Origin: Methylobacterium symbioticum
GTDB taxonomy: Bacteria; Pseudomonadota; Alphaproteobacteria; Rhizobiales; Beijerinckiaceae
Assembly: GCF_902141845.1 (NCBI RefSeq)
Contig: NZ_CABFPH010000001.1
Span: 62,001-126,000 of the forward strand
Direction: 5' to 3'
DNA: 64,000 nucleotides
In this document: piece after piece, positions 54,374 through 63,610 of the stretch
How the letters are laid out: every line of letters begins with the position of its first letter
Numbering within the stretch: position 1 is the first letter of the stretch
Notes under the pieces: generated by a model
What the model was told of the DNA's origin: nothing
What the model saw: only the letters and a program-made list of their open reading frames with translations
The model's database searches: none
Program-made: the position numbers and the translations under genes

Positions 54374-54709
54374 ATGATCCGCAAGCTCGTCATGTCCCTC
54401 GCCCTCGTCTCGGGCGTGCTGCTCGCCGCGCCGGCCGCAGAGGCCCGGGATGGGTGCGGCCCCGGCTTCCACCGCGGCTTTTACGGCTGGTGCCGGCCCA
54501 ATTGGCGGCCCTACTTCTACCGCCCCTTCGTCTATGCCCCGGCCTACCGGCGATTCGGCTACCACCGCTGGGGCGGCTACCGCTGGCATGCCGGCTATCA
54601 CGTCCATTGGCGCCGCTTCGCCTGGCACGGCGGCGGTCGCCGCTGGGGCGGCTACCACCACGCCGGGTGGCATGGCGGGCGCGGCTGGGGCTGGCACCGG
54701 CGCTGGTGA
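54374..54709 (+). CDS. small secreted His/Trp/Gly-rich GCG_CRPN-type protein, copy 2
   Basis: A 111-residue exported protein. The signal MIRKLVMSLALVSGVLLAAPAAEA is followed by RDGCGPGFHRGFYGWCRPN, matching the motif of copy 1, then ~70 residues of Tyr/His/Trp/Gly/Arg repeats such as RRFGYHRWGGYRWHAGYH and GGRGWGWHRRW. With about a dozen His it could bind metal ions or anionic surface polymers; this is inference. It lies 60 bp after copy 1, probably on the same transcript. Confidence 0.78.
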   Translation: MIRKLVMSLALVSGVLLAAPAAEARDGCGPGFHRGFYGWCRPNWRPYFYRPFVYAPAYRRFGYHRWGGYRWHAGYHVHWRRFAWHGGGRRWGGYHHAGWHGGRGWGWHRRW

Positions 54710-55247
54710 CCTCTGACCAAGCGGACCGGCCGATCCTTCAGGACGCCACGCTCTCGGCCGGTGCGGGACGGTCACGGACCGCCCTGCATCGCCGAAGGCC
54801 TGTCGGGTCCGCTCGATCCCGGCATGATGCGTGTCCGCGCGGACGCGGTTTTCGACCTGCAGGCGCTTTGGCGGAGCGATTCGCAGACCGGATCCAATTC
54901 GGACTGCGGTCGACCATCGGACTGCATGTGCCGTAGGCTGCCTCCCGGGACCAAGACCCGATCAGCTTGCCCCTGAGAAGGGCCGCTGTGGGTGGGATGC
55001 GGAAGTTGACCGACCGCTCGCAAGCGGACGTTCCGCCTGCGACCCAACCCGGTCATGCTGACGCCCCCCGAGGCTTCCCAAAAGCTGCCGTACAGCGCTG
55101 CCTCGAACGGTTGCGTCGCACTTCACGCCACCGTCGTGGCCACCGTACCCAAAGCTCGATGCATCAGAACGGTATCGAGCCACTCTCCAGAGAACGGACA
55201 GGATGCGGCCGCAAGCGCTTACGCTTGAATGGACACCAATCTGATAC
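54710..55247. other. intergenic region with repeat copy, no gene seen
   Basis: This 538-bp region has several GC-rich open frames but none with protein-like composition or RBS. It holds a GC-rich inverted run at about 54829-54849 (TGTCCGCGCGGACG) and the left copy of a short direct repeat at 55022-55054. The region looks like degenerate sequence left by past rearrangement. Confidence 0.45.
55022..55054 (+). repeat. short direct repeat, left copy
   Basis: AAGCGGAC, 12 variable bases, then ACCCAACCCGGTC. The same two blocks with identical spacing occur at 58718-58750 in the same orientation. The two copies flank the binding protein, decarboxylase and LysR genes. Confidence 0.55.
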
Positions 55248-56156
55248 TCAGCGAGCTTGGGCGCGACTCGGCTCGCCGATGCGTATCCGTAGCGCCTCGC
55301 TCATCGGTAGATCCAGGTTTAGCCCCTTAGGTGGAATGGGATTGAGAAACCATTTTTCGTAGAGCCTCTTGAAGGCGCCGGAGGCCATCTCGGCTTTCAA
55401 GGTGCCGTCGACGAGCGCTTTGAACTCCGGATCGTCGCGCCTCAGCATGAGGCCGTACTCATCATCGGTCTGCGCCGCTGCCGGCAGGAATATGAGAGCC
55501 GCAGAGTCTGGTGCCGTCGACCTTGCGCCGGCAAGTAGGACCTCGTCCTCGTACCACGCTGCTGCACGTCCGGTGCGTAGCATCAGCAGCGACTCTGCAT
55601 GGTCGCGCGCCTGGAGGATCGTCAATCCGAGCCCCTCGGCAGTGTTCTGCTTCTGCGCCAGAACCATGTTCAACGAGCCTTGCGTGATCACCACGGTGTG
55701 CCCGCGCAAGCCCTTCAAGTCGGCGATCCCCGACGTGTGCGTGGTCAGCCAGCGCGGCTGGCTGACGAAGGTTGCGATGGAGAAGGCGACCTGCTTCTGC
55801 CGCTCAGGTGTGTTCGTCGTGCTGCCGCACTCGATGTCGACCGTCCCGTTCTGGATGAGCGGGATTCGGTTCGAGGCATTCACTGCGACGTAGGCGACCT
55901 TCAATGCCGGCAGGTTGAGGTCGATCCTGATCCGCTCCGCGACTCCGGCGCATAGATCGAGAGCCATCCCCACAGGCTGCTGGTCGGTCCCGAGATAGGA
56001 GAACGGGATCGATGTCTCGCGGTAGCCCAGCGTGAGCGTGCCCGACGAACGGATCTTGTCTAGCGTCGGGCTGGCAGCCCGCACTGCGTCGAGGCCGGCG
56101 ACAATCCCCGCGGCCGCGAGGGCCGCCATTAGAACACCCCTGCGCCCAGGCATCAT
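55248..56156 (-). CDS. amino-acid-type ABC substrate-binding protein
   Basis: A 302-residue periplasmic binding protein of family 3 (polar amino acids, GltI-like). A signal peptide (LMAALAAAGIVAGLDAVRA) precedes LDKIRSSGTLTLGYRETSIPFSYLG, the typical entry, then GMALDLCAGVAERI, NGTVDIECGSTTNTPERQKQVAFS and DLKGLRGHTVVITQGSLN. No permease or ATPase gene follows, so it must use a transporter encoded elsewhere or act alone. It lies 45 bp after the dialkylglycine-decarboxylase-like gene on the same strand. Confidence 0.85.
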   Translation of the reverse strand: MMPGRRGVLMAALAAAGIVAGLDAVRAASPTLDKIRSSGTLTLGYRETSIPFSYLGTDQQPVGMALDLCAGVAERIRIDLNLPALKVAYVAVNASNRIPLIQNGTVDIECGSTTNTPERQKQVAFSIATFVSQPRWLTTHTSGIADLKGLRGHTVVITQGSLNMVLAQKQNTAEGLGLTILQARDHAESLLMLRTGRAAAWYEDEVLLAGARSTAPDSAALIFLPAAAQTDDEYGLMLRRDDPEFKALVDGTLKAEMASGAFKRLYEKWFLNPIPPKGLNLDLPMSEALRIRIGEPSRAQAR

Positions 56157-56201
56157 GACTGCGTCTCCCGAAAACGAGCGGCAGATGACGGTTGTCGACG
56201 G

Positions 56202-57521
56202 TCAGGCCGCCTGTACGCCCGTGGTCTCGTGAAGGCTCTCCCTCAAGGCGGCCTCCAAGATATCGACGGCTTGGTCGATCTCGTCGGTCGAGACGGTCAG
56301 GGGCGGCGCGATGCGCCAGACCGAGCCACGTTCGGGGCGGCGGCGGATGTTCATGCTCAGGCCCTTCTCGAAGCACTTGCGCGTCGTGAGGGCCCCAAGG
56401 GCGTGCGCCGGCGAGCGCGATTCCCGGTCCGTCACCAATTCGACGCCGAGGAGAAGGCCAAGGCCACGCACGTCGCCGATCACGTCATAGCGCTGCTGCA
56501 GCCCCTCCAGGCGGCCACGAAGATAGGCACCCATCTCGTTGGCGCGCGCGACGAGGTTCTCACGCGCGATCACCTCCAATACGGCGAGACCCACCTCCGC
56601 AGTGAGCGGATCGGAGACGTGGCTGGTGTAGTAGGTGAAGTGCTTGGCGTGGATGTCTTCCTCAATCGCCGCGGTGGTGGACACCGCTGCGAGCGGCAGG
56701 CCGCCGCCCAGCGTCTTCGACATCGTCATGATGTCGGGCACGACGTCGAAGTACTCGGCCCCCGTTCGCGTGCCGATCCGACCGAAGGCGGTCTGCGCCT
56801 CGTCGAAGATCAGGAGCATACCGCGCGCGTCAGCGGCCTCCCGCAAGGCCTGCATGAAGGCGCGCGGCGGCACCAGCACGCCGCCCGCGCTGATCACCGG
56901 CTCGACAATGATCGCCGCGCCCTTGCCAGCCGACTGCATGTCGTAGAGCTTCAGGGCGAGATCGAGGTTGGCAAGCGCCGCCGCTTCCTCATCGAGGCCT
57001 GGGAAGTACGGCCGGTATGGGTTCGGCTCGGGGATCACGAACACGCCGGGTGCGGGCACGCCGTAGCCCTTGCGGTCGCTGGCCATCGACACGGAGCTCG
57101 CTCCGCCTGTGATGCCGTGCCAGGAGCCGCCGAGTGCCAAGACCTCGTAGCCGCCGGTGTACATCTTGGCCATGCGAAGGGCGACCTCAGTCGCCTCCGA
57201 GCCGGTGTTGATGAAGATCGTCTTGCTGAGATCGCCGGGCAGCCAGTCGTCGGCTAGCACCTGCGCAAGTTCGGCAACCGACTCCGGGATCATCCCGCTG
57301 AAGAAGTGGAACGCCTTCTCGCCAGCCCGGTGAACCGCCGCTACGATCGCGGGATGGTTGTGGCCGATCGTGGCGCACATCTGGCCGGATGTGAAATCGA
57401 GATACTCCCGTCCACTGCTGTCAGTGACGACGGTGCCCTTGGCCTTCGTGAACAGGTTCGGGAAAGCGTCCCCGCCGTAGCGCACCAGATGGTCCTCGGC
57501 TGCCTTGAGGAATGCGCTCAT
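56202..57521 (-). CDS. dgdA: 2,2-dialkylglycine decarboxylase-like class III PLP enzyme
   Basis: A 439-residue class III aminotransferase-fold enzyme. Lys269 (TMSKTLGGGLPLAA) would bind PLP, with Asp240 (FDEAQTAFGR). Residues that mark dialkylglycine decarboxylase are present: Gln47-Met48 in LDFTSGQMCATIGH (Gln52 of the Burkholderia enzyme) and Trp134 in GGSWHGITGG. The expected reaction is decarboxylation plus transamination of 2,2-dialkylglycines such as 2-aminoisobutyrate. A divergent LysR gene repeats the known dgdA-dgdR layout. ATG 57521 follows GGAGCGG; ATG 57533 is an alternative. Confidence 0.82.
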   Translation of the reverse strand: MSAFLKAAEDHLVRYGGDAFPNLFTKAKGTVVTDSSGREYLDFTSGQMCATIGHNHPAIVAAVHRAGEKAFHFFSGMIPESVAELAQVLADDWLPGDLSKTIFINTGSEATEVALRMAKMYTGGYEVLALGGSWHGITGGASSVSMASDRKGYGVPAPGVFVIPEPNPYRPYFPGLDEEAAALANLDLALKLYDMQSAGKGAAIIVEPVISAGGVLVPPRAFMQALREAADARGMLLIFDEAQTAFGRIGTRTGAEYFDVVPDIMTMSKTLGGGLPLAAVSTTAAIEEDIHAKHFTYYTSHVSDPLTAEVGLAVLEVIARENLVARANEMGAYLRGRLEGLQQRYDVIGDVRGLGLLLGVELVTDRESRSPAHALGALTTRKCFEKGLSMNIRRRPERGSVWRIAPPLTVSTDEIDQAVDILEAALRESLHETTGVQAA

Positions 57522-57632
57522 CGTCCGCTCCATCAGAGGATGCCAAGGTCAGTCTCGACTGGTGCGCCGCTCGTGAGGGGCGCCGCACCGGCATCGGCGT
57601 TGCGTGGTGTCGAGAGCAGGGGTAGTCCTGGG

Positions 57633-58640
57633 ATGCCGATGAGCGCCAATTCAAAGAATTCACCGGGTGGTGAGGCAGGCTCATCACCCGGCCGGAGCCT
57701 GCCCCGGATGCCGCCTCTGCGAGCGCTGGCGGCGTTCAAGGCTGCCGCACAGCACGCCAGCTTCGCGAAAGGCGCGGCGGAACTCGGCGTGACCCCGTCG
57801 GCGATCAGCCACCAGATCCAGCAACTGGAGGACTTTCTTGGAGTGGTCCTGTTTCGCCGGCAGGCGGGTCGGGCCGTTCTGACCGCAGCTGGCAGAACCT
57901 ACGCGGGCGAGATCGAGCAGGCATTTAGCGCCATCGCTGCGGCGACGGAACGGGTCGCCCCCCAATCCCAGCGCGAGCATCTCGTCGTAGCCTCGAGCCC
58001 GAGCTTTGCTGTCAAGTGGCTGCAGCCACGGATGCAGAGCTTCCTGCGGTCACATCCAGAGGCGCGCATCCGCATCTCCACCTTGTCGGAACGGGACGAT
58101 ATCGAGAGCGAGCGCTTCGACCTCGCGATCACCTACGGCCGACCGGCCCATACGGCGATGAGCATCGAGCCATTCCTGTTGGAGTGCCTGCGCCCGTTGT
58201 GCAGCCCTGAACTCGCCGCCTCGATAGGATTGCGAACACCGCGGGATCTGGCACGCACGACCCTGATCCATTCCGTCAACGCGCTGACCTGGGCAGACTA
58301 TCTGCGTCGTGTCGGAGAGGCGGCCTTGCGCCCGCGCAACGAACTCTGGCTCGACCGCTCTCTGATGGCGGTTGAAGCGGCTGTATCCAGCCTGGGCGTA
58401 GTCTTGGAGAGCGAGGTTCTGGCGGCTGATGAACTGCGCGACGGCCGGCTTATCGCTCCCTTTGCCGAGCAGGGGTTTGCAGTAGAGACGACCTCATACT
58501 TCCTGATCCGACCGCTCGGCGTCAGCCGCGGATCGTTGGCCAGAGCGTTCGAGGCATGGTTGCTGGAGACGATAACGGCCGAGAATCTGGCGAAAGCGAC
58601 GGCTGGCCAGCCTACAGGGCGTTCAGCGAAAACGTCGTAG
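57633..58640 (+). CDS. LysR-family regulator divergent from dgdA
   Basis: A 335-residue regulator. The N-terminal winged HTH (LRALAAFKAAAQHASFAKGAAELGVTPSAISHQIQQLED, split by the linker helix) is of the GcvA type, followed by a LysR substrate-binding domain beginning EHLVVASSPSFAVKWLQPRM. The first ~25 residues are extra; ATG 57708 (MPPLRALAAF) is the alternative start. By position it should control the divergent decarboxylase gene across a ~110-bp gap, as DgdR does in Burkholderia. Confidence 0.86.
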   Translation: MPMSANSKNSPGGEAGSSPGRSLPRMPPLRALAAFKAAAQHASFAKGAAELGVTPSAISHQIQQLEDFLGVVLFRRQAGRAVLTAAGRTYAGEIEQAFSAIAAATERVAPQSQREHLVVASSPSFAVKWLQPRMQSFLRSHPEARIRISTLSERDDIESERFDLAITYGRPAHTAMSIEPFLLECLRPLCSPELAASIGLRTPRDLARTTLIHSVNALTWADYLRRVGEAALRPRNELWLDRSLMAVEAAVSSLGVVLESEVLAADELRDGRLIAPFAEQGFAVETTSYFLIRPLGVSRGSLARAFEAWLLETITAENLAKATAGQPTGRSAKTS

Positions 58641-58717
58641 ATTCCGCGATCTGGGCGGTCGATCGGGGTTGGTCGCGAGAGCGGAGACGGCGTCCGCTTG
58701 GAGACCTTGTCGTGCGA

Positions 58718-58750
58718 AAGCGGACCGTGTTGAAACCACCCAACCCGGTC
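58718..58750 (+). repeat. short direct repeat, right copy
   Basis: The same AAGCGGAC ... ACCCAACCCGGTC blocks, with the same 20-base offset, as at 55022-55054. A further partial unit GCAAGCGGACG occurs at 58778-58788. It lies in the 212-bp gap after the LysR gene. Confidence 0.55.
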
Positions 58751-58852
58751 GTAGGTCTTTGCCTCATATAGCAGCCCGCAAGCGGACGCTCCCGACATCT
58801 GCAAAGGGTCGGAAGCCCCCACTCGTTCGACCAAGCCGATGAGGCTTCGCCC

Positions 58853-59236
58853 CTAGAACATGCCATTCCCGTTGGCCGAGGTCTCGGGCAGGACCTGCAG
58901 CACGTCCCAGTGCTCGACGATCTTGCCGTCGTCGTCGAGCCGGAAGATATCGATGGCCGCGTAGTCCCGGTCACCCGGCCAGTGCTGAAGGCAGTGCAGG
59001 ATGACGAGGTCGCCTTCGGCCACCGCGCGCTTCACCTCGACCCGCTTGCCCGGCCACGCGCGCGCCATCCGCTCGAAATATGCGATGAAGCCGTCCTTGC
59101 CGGTCGCTACGTGCGGGTTGTGCTGGATGTACTCGGCGCCGACGTAACGCTCGACGGCCTCGCGCGGTCGGCACTCGTTGAACATCAGTTCGTAGAAGGC
59201 CGTCACGTTCGCCTTGTTGCGTGCGAGGTCAGCCAT
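58853..59236 (-). CDS. SnoaL-like (NTF2-fold) protein
   Basis: A 127-residue protein of the SnoaL/DUF1486 group: [43 protein letters not shown], then [44 protein letters not shown] (in two parts), all typical of predicted SnoaL-like aldol condensation or polyketide-cyclase-like folds. The actual reaction of most such proteins is unknown. ATG 59236 is chosen because upstream codons look non-coding. It stands alone next to the repeat-flanked island. Confidence 0.85.
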   Translation of the reverse strand: MADLARNKANVTAFYELMFNECRPREAVERYVGAEYIQHNPHVATGKDGFIAYFERMARAWPGKRVEVKRAVAEGDLVILHCLQHWPGDRDYAAIDIFRLDDDGKIVEHWDVLQVLPETSANGNGMF

Positions 59237-59693
59237 GCTGTCTCCGTATCGTCGGCGGGCCGCCCGATGCCCCTGGAACCTGAACGGCGCGCGTTCAAGA
59301 GAATTGCTCAGTACATTCCGGCACTGGCCGAGTCCGGGAACGGCCGGACACGTCATCGAGGCGGGCGTGGGCCGCGAGCGGCTCCGCGGCGCCAGCCGGC
59401 CGCGCACCGTCCGTAAGGAGCGCGGGCGACACGGATGCTGGCGGCGACCGGATCGGTCCTGTCGGCCCGATGGCGCCTCCCGGTGTCTGTCCGTCCCATT
59501 CAGCGAGCTTGGCGAAGGTCTTTGGCCGGCGCAACCCGGACCGGCAGGCCGGATTCCGGCGATGTCCGCCGGCCGGCCCGAGCCCGAGCATCGCGTCCGG
59601 CACAGGGTGGAGGACCGGCTCGGCCGCTCCGCACCAGGGGCGACGGCCGCATCGCGGGCCCTTCGTTGAGCTCGCGGGCCCGACGGCCTATGC
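59237..59693. other. intergenic region, no gene seen
   Basis: This 457-bp GC-rich region lies between the divergent SnoaL-like and YgiQ-type genes. Frames are open across it, but they are Arg/Pro-rich and lack RBS, as expected for non-coding DNA of this composition. No clear promoter, repeat or RNA fold was recognised. Confidence 0.4.
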
Positions 59694-61733
59694 ATGGACC
59701 CCATGGAACTCCCAGTCTCTGCCCAACGACCCGTGGCGCCCCTCGCCTGCAAGCCGCCTGCCGGACAGGCGGCGCCGTTCCTGCCGATGAGCCGCGCCGA
59801 GATGGCGGCGCTCGGCTGGGACGCCTGCGACATCGTGCTGGTGACCGGCGACGCCTATGTGGATCATCCCAGCTTCGGCATGGCCATCATCGGCCGGCTG
59901 CTCGAGGCGCAGGGGTTCCGGGTCGGCATCATCGCGCAGCCCGACTGGCACTCGGCGGAGCCGTTCAAGGCCTTGGGCAAGCCGACCCTGTTCTTCGGCG
60001 TCACCGGCGGCAATCTCGATTCGATGGTGAACCGCTACACCGCGGACCGCCGCCTGCGCCACGACGACGCCTACACGGCCGGCGGGGAAGGCGGGCGGCG
60101 CCCGGACCGCTGCACCATCGTCTACACGCAACGCTGCCGCGAGGCGTACAAGGACGTGCCCGTCGTGCTGGGCGGCATCGAGGCGTCGCTGCGCCGCATC
60201 GCCCATTACGATTACTGGTCGGACAAGGTGCGCCGCTCGATCCTGGCGGACGCCAAGGCGGATCTGCTCCTCTACGGCAACGCGGAGCGGGCCGTCGTCG
60301 AGGTGGCGAACCGCCTTGCGGCCGGCGAGGCGCCGCACGAACTCGACTCGGTCCGGGGCGTCGCCCTGTTCCGGCGCGTGCCGGCCCACTACACCGAATT
60401 GCCCGCCGACGATCTCGATTCGGCCGACGAGGCCGCCGCCCGCCGCCCCGGCGAGACCGTGATCCGGCTCCCCGCCTACGACGAGGTCAAGGACGACAAG
60501 GAGGCCTATGCCCGCGCCTCGCGCGTGCTGCACCGGGAGGCCAATCCCGGCAATGCGCGCCCGCTCGTGCAGCGCCATGGCGACCGCGACCTCTGGCTGA
60601 ACCCGCCGCCGATCCCGCTCTCCAGCGACGAGATGGATGCGGTCTACGACCTGCCCTATGCCCGCGCGCCGCATCCCTCCTACGGCGACGCGAAGATCCC
60701 CGCCTGGGACATGATCAAGTTCTCGGTGACGATCATGCGCGGCTGCTTCGGCGGCTGCACCTTCTGCTCCATCACCGAGCACGAGGGCCGCGTCATCCAG
60801 AACCGCTCGGAGGGCTCGATCCTGCGCGAGATCGAGCGGATCCGCGACAAGACGCCGGGCTTCACCGGCGTGATCTCGGATGTCGGCGGGCCGACCGCGA
60901 ACATGTACCGGATGGCCTGCAAGGATCCGAAGATCGAGGCGGCGTGCCGGCTGCCGTCCTGCGTCTTCCCGGACATCTGCCCGAACCTGAACACCTCGCA
61001 CGACGACCTGATCCGGCTCTATCGCAAGGTCCGCGAGGTGAAGGGCGTCAAGAAGGTGATGGTCGCCTCCGGTGTGCGCTACGACCTCGCGGTCCGGAGC
61101 CCCGAATATGTCAAGGAACTCGTGACCCATCACGTCGGCGGCCGGTTGAAGATCGCGCCCGAGCACACCGAGCGCGGGCCTCTCGACAAGATGATGAAGC
61201 CGGGCATCGGCACCTACGACCGCTTCAAGGAGATGTTCGACGCCGCTGCCAAGCAGGCCGGCAAGAAGTATTATCTGATCCCGTATTTCATCGCGGCTCA
61301 TCCGGGCACGACCGACGAGGACATGATGCACCTCGCGCTCTGGCTCAAGAAGAACGACTATCGTGCCGACCAGGTGCAGACCTTCCTGCCCTCTCCGATG
61401 GCGACCGCGACGGCCATGTATCACACCGAGATCAACCCGTTGCGGGGCGTGCGGCGCGGCAGCAGCGAGCAGGTCGAGGCGATCAAGGGGCTGCGGCAGA
61501 GGCGGCTGCACAAGGCGTTCCTGCGCTACCACGACCCGGAGAACTGGCCCCTGCTGCGCGAGGCGCTGCGGGAGATGGGCCGCGCGGATCTCATCGGGCC
61601 GAGGCCGGACCAGCTCGTGCCGTTCTCGCAGCCGCCGGGAACGGGCTCGGGCAAGGCGGGAGACCGGCCGCGCCCCATGCGCCACCCGGGCGCGCCGCGC
61701 TTCACCACGAAAGGCGTGCCGCTGAGGAAGTGA
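59694..61733 (+). CDS. YgiQ family radical SAM protein
   Basis: A 679-residue cytosolic radical SAM enzyme. The N-terminal domain ([39 protein letters not shown] in pieces) is the YgiQ/UPF0313 N-terminus. The radical SAM core has the CX3CX2C cluster motif [19 protein letters not shown], followed by [14 protein letters not shown] and [20 protein letters not shown]. The C-terminal region ([20 protein letters not shown]) is also characteristic. The substrate of YgiQ is unknown. Residues after ~640 are a Pro/Gly/Arg-rich tail. An alternative start, MELPVSAQ, lies three codons further in. Confidence 0.93.
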   Translation: MDPMELPVSAQRPVAPLACKPPAGQAAPFLPMSRAEMAALGWDACDIVLVTGDAYVDHPSFGMAIIGRLLEAQGFRVGIIAQPDWHSAEPFKALGKPTLFFGVTGGNLDSMVNRYTADRRLRHDDAYTAGGEGGRRPDRCTIVYTQRCREAYKDVPVVLGGIEASLRRIAHYDYWSDKVRRSILADAKADLLLYGNAERAVVEVANRLAAGEAPHELDSVRGVALFRRVPAHYTELPADDLDSADEAAARRPGETVIRLPAYDEVKDDKEAYARASRVLHREANPGNARPLVQRHGDRDLWLNPPPIPLSSDEMDAVYDLPYARAPHPSYGDAKIPAWDMIKFSVTIMRGCFGGCTFCSITEHEGRVIQNRSEGSILREIERIRDKTPGFTGVISDVGGPTANMYRMACKDPKIEAACRLPSCVFPDICPNLNTSHDDLIRLYRKVREVKGVKKVMVASGVRYDLAVRSPEYVKELVTHHVGGRLKIAPEHTERGPLDKMMKPGIGTYDRFKEMFDAAAKQAGKKYYLIPYFIAAHPGTTDEDMMHLALWLKKNDYRADQVQTFLPSPMATATAMYHTEINPLRGVRRGSSEQVEAIKGLRQRRLHKAFLRYHDPENWPLLREALREMGRADLIGPRPDQLVPFSQPPGTGSGKAGDRPRPMRHPGAPRFTTKGVPLRK

Positions 61734-62027
61734 GGCTGTCGCGCGTCCGTCGCGGAGCCAGATCCTCGCATCGCCAGCGTTCCGCCTGTCGGACGCGGCC
61801 CCGTGAGCGACCCGCCTTCCTTATCGGTGGCTTATGAGAATTGCCAAATATTCCATTCCGTCCATCCGATGATCTGGCAAGTCAGCGACGGCATTTGTCC
61901 AGATCTGCTCCAATCTTACCCTGAATGCATCGCGCCTCTTCCAGTCAGCATGTCTTCCTGTTAGCTGACGGATCAATACATTCTGGCGCTCCCAGGACGC
62001 GCGTGCCGCATCTCGCGGCCGGCGGGG

Positions 62028-62522
62028 GTGGCCGCGGGCCGTGAGGTGCGCGTGGGCGGGAACAGGCGCGGTCGATCCTGCGATCGGAGTCGCGAACCGA
62101 TTGCGAGCCGACGCGTCGGCCCATCGAGAGCTCTGCTGATCCTTCTGGTGATCTGCGCATCGGCATTCGTCGTCGGACGGCCGAGCGATGGACGCGCGCA
62201 GAGCGTGGAGGACGGATCCGATGCCGGCATCGGTCCGGCCGGCACGCGGACGATTCTCGATCTGGTCGGCCGTCATCTGAAGAGCCCCGACGCGAAGGTC
62301 TCGGACCTCCGCCGAAGCGACGGTGCGGCGATCTGCGGCTCGGTCGACGTGAAGAACCGCGAGGGGCTGTATACCGGCCCGCGCGGCTTCGTGGTCGATC
62401 TGGTCAGCGGCTCCTTCGACCGCGTCCCGGACGGGCCGGAGCTTCTCAGCGCCAGGCGCGGCAGCGACTACGAGGTGCTGGAGCGGCAGCGGCAACGCTA
62501 TTTCAGACTGTGCCTGAATTAG
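62028..62522 (+). CDS. secreted small protein, paralogue A
   Basis: A protein of up to 164 residues. A hydrophobic export segment (ALLILLVICASAFVVG) is followed by a mature domain with TRTILDLVGRHLKSPDAKVSDLRRS, ICGSVDVKNREGLYTGPRGFVVDL and a Cys near the C-terminus. It is clearly related to the protein at 62970 (shared pattern CG-V---N--G--TGPR-FV-DL). GTG 62028 is the longest start; GTG 62046 or 62052 would still precede the signal. The function is unknown. Confidence 0.65.
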   Translation: MAAGREVRVGGNRRGRSCDRSREPIASRRVGPSRALLILLVICASAFVVGRPSDGRAQSVEDGSDAGIGPAGTRTILDLVGRHLKSPDAKVSDLRRSDGAAICGSVDVKNREGLYTGPRGFVVDLVSGSFDRVPDGPELLSARRGSDYEVLERQRQRYFRLCLN

Positions 62523-62670
62523 AGACCAACACGGCGGCAGCACACGCACGACCAATTCCTTCCGCGGGTCGATATGCGATCGCAAACCACGAATGGGCCG
62601 CAGCCGCTGCGTTTTATGCGGCTCGATTCAGATTGAAGATCAGAAGCTCACCCGAGTATCGAGGAAAGAC

Positions 62671-62973
62671 ATGCGGATCATATCTCTTGCTCTTGCCGTG
62701 CTTCTGGCAGCATTTCCATCGGCACCTTTCGCGGCGACCAAGCTCAAGATGGATGACAAGGCCAGTCTTTGGCCGAGGGCCGACCGGAGCGCGAAGATGG
62801 ACTTCACCCAGCGCATGGGCAAGGCCATGACGCAGCTGTCGCCAGACCTCACGAATGAGTACTTTCTGCGCTGCCTGGAAGAGACGGCCAATATCGGCGA
62901 CACCAAGGACCTGACCCTCGGCGATCTCGTCAAGACCTGCATCTCCATGCGTGTCGGACAATCATCCGAATGA
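62671..62973 (+). CDS. secreted small protein with HdeA-like features
   Basis: A 100-residue protein with a signal peptide (RIISLALAVLLAAFPSAPFAA). The mature part is helical and has two cysteines ~25 residues apart (EYFLRCLEETANIGDTKDL...VKTCISMR), which could form one disulfide as in small periplasmic HdeA-like proteins; the similarity is weak. ATG 62671 has GAGGAAAG upstream. Its stop overlaps the ATG of the next gene (ATGA), so the two are coupled. Confidence 0.65.
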   Translation: MRIISLALAVLLAAFPSAPFAATKLKMDDKASLWPRADRSAKMDFTQRMGKAMTQLSPDLTNEYFLRCLEETANIGDTKDLTLGDLVKTCISMRVGQSSE

Positions 62974-63398
62974 GCGGGATCCGAACGAAAGCCGACAGGC
63001 GTCGCATCCCGCTCCTGCCAACGCTCGCACTGGCCGCCAGCGTCCTCCTTCCATCGGGTGCGCCTTCGCGAGCCCAGGCGATCGTGGACGGATCCGAGAG
63101 GGTCCTGCATCCGGAGCAGACGCGCGACCTCACGGCCCGGCTCGCTCAGCATCTGCGGAGTCCCGATCCGCGCATCGCCAACCTGCACCTGGGACGGGCC
63201 GGCGCCCTGTGCGGGACCGTCGAGATCCGAAACCGCATGGGCGACTTTACCGGGCCGAGGCCCTTCGTCGCCGACCTCTCGGATGGCTTCGTCGGCCGGT
63301 TGCCGGAGGGACCCGAACGGCGGAATCCGGCCAGTGTCGCCGACTATCGCGCCATGGAGCGTGCCACGGCGCTCTTCGCAGCCAATTGCACGCACTGA
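62970..63398 (+). CDS. secreted small protein, paralogue B
   Basis: A 142-residue protein with a signal (IPLLPTLALAASVLLPSGAPSRAQA) and a domain TRDLTARLAQHLRSPDPRIANL, LCGTVEIRNRMGDFTGPRPFVADL, ending in a Cys-containing tail (FAANCTH). It is a paralogue of the protein at 62028. The two paralogues bracket the 100-aa protein, and this one overlaps it by four bases. The function is unknown. Confidence 0.68.
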   Translation: MSGIRTKADRRRIPLLPTLALAASVLLPSGAPSRAQAIVDGSERVLHPEQTRDLTARLAQHLRSPDPRIANLHLGRAGALCGTVEIRNRMGDFTGPRPFVADLSDGFVGRLPEGPERRNPASVADYRAMERATALFAANCTH

Positions 63399-63610
63399 TC
63401 CAGTTTTGGGATCGACGCAGCCTTCGAGGGACGACCGATCTTGGCCTACGGCTTGACGATCACGCCCGAGGGCCGACGATCGACAGCAGCCGAGCGCACG
63501 TCGTCGTTCAGGCTCAGCCTCTCCCCGGGACTGCGTTCGCCTTCCCGCCGCGCCAACACACGCTGAAGGCGATGGTGGCCGGCGCGTCGGGCAGCCGGCG
63601 GCCGGCCAAA

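Noticed and set aside
59435-59693. Long open plus-strand frame running into the YgiQ-type gene
   Set aside because: It is a high-GC out-of-frame reading of the real gene; residues are Arg/Pro/Ala-rich with no motif.
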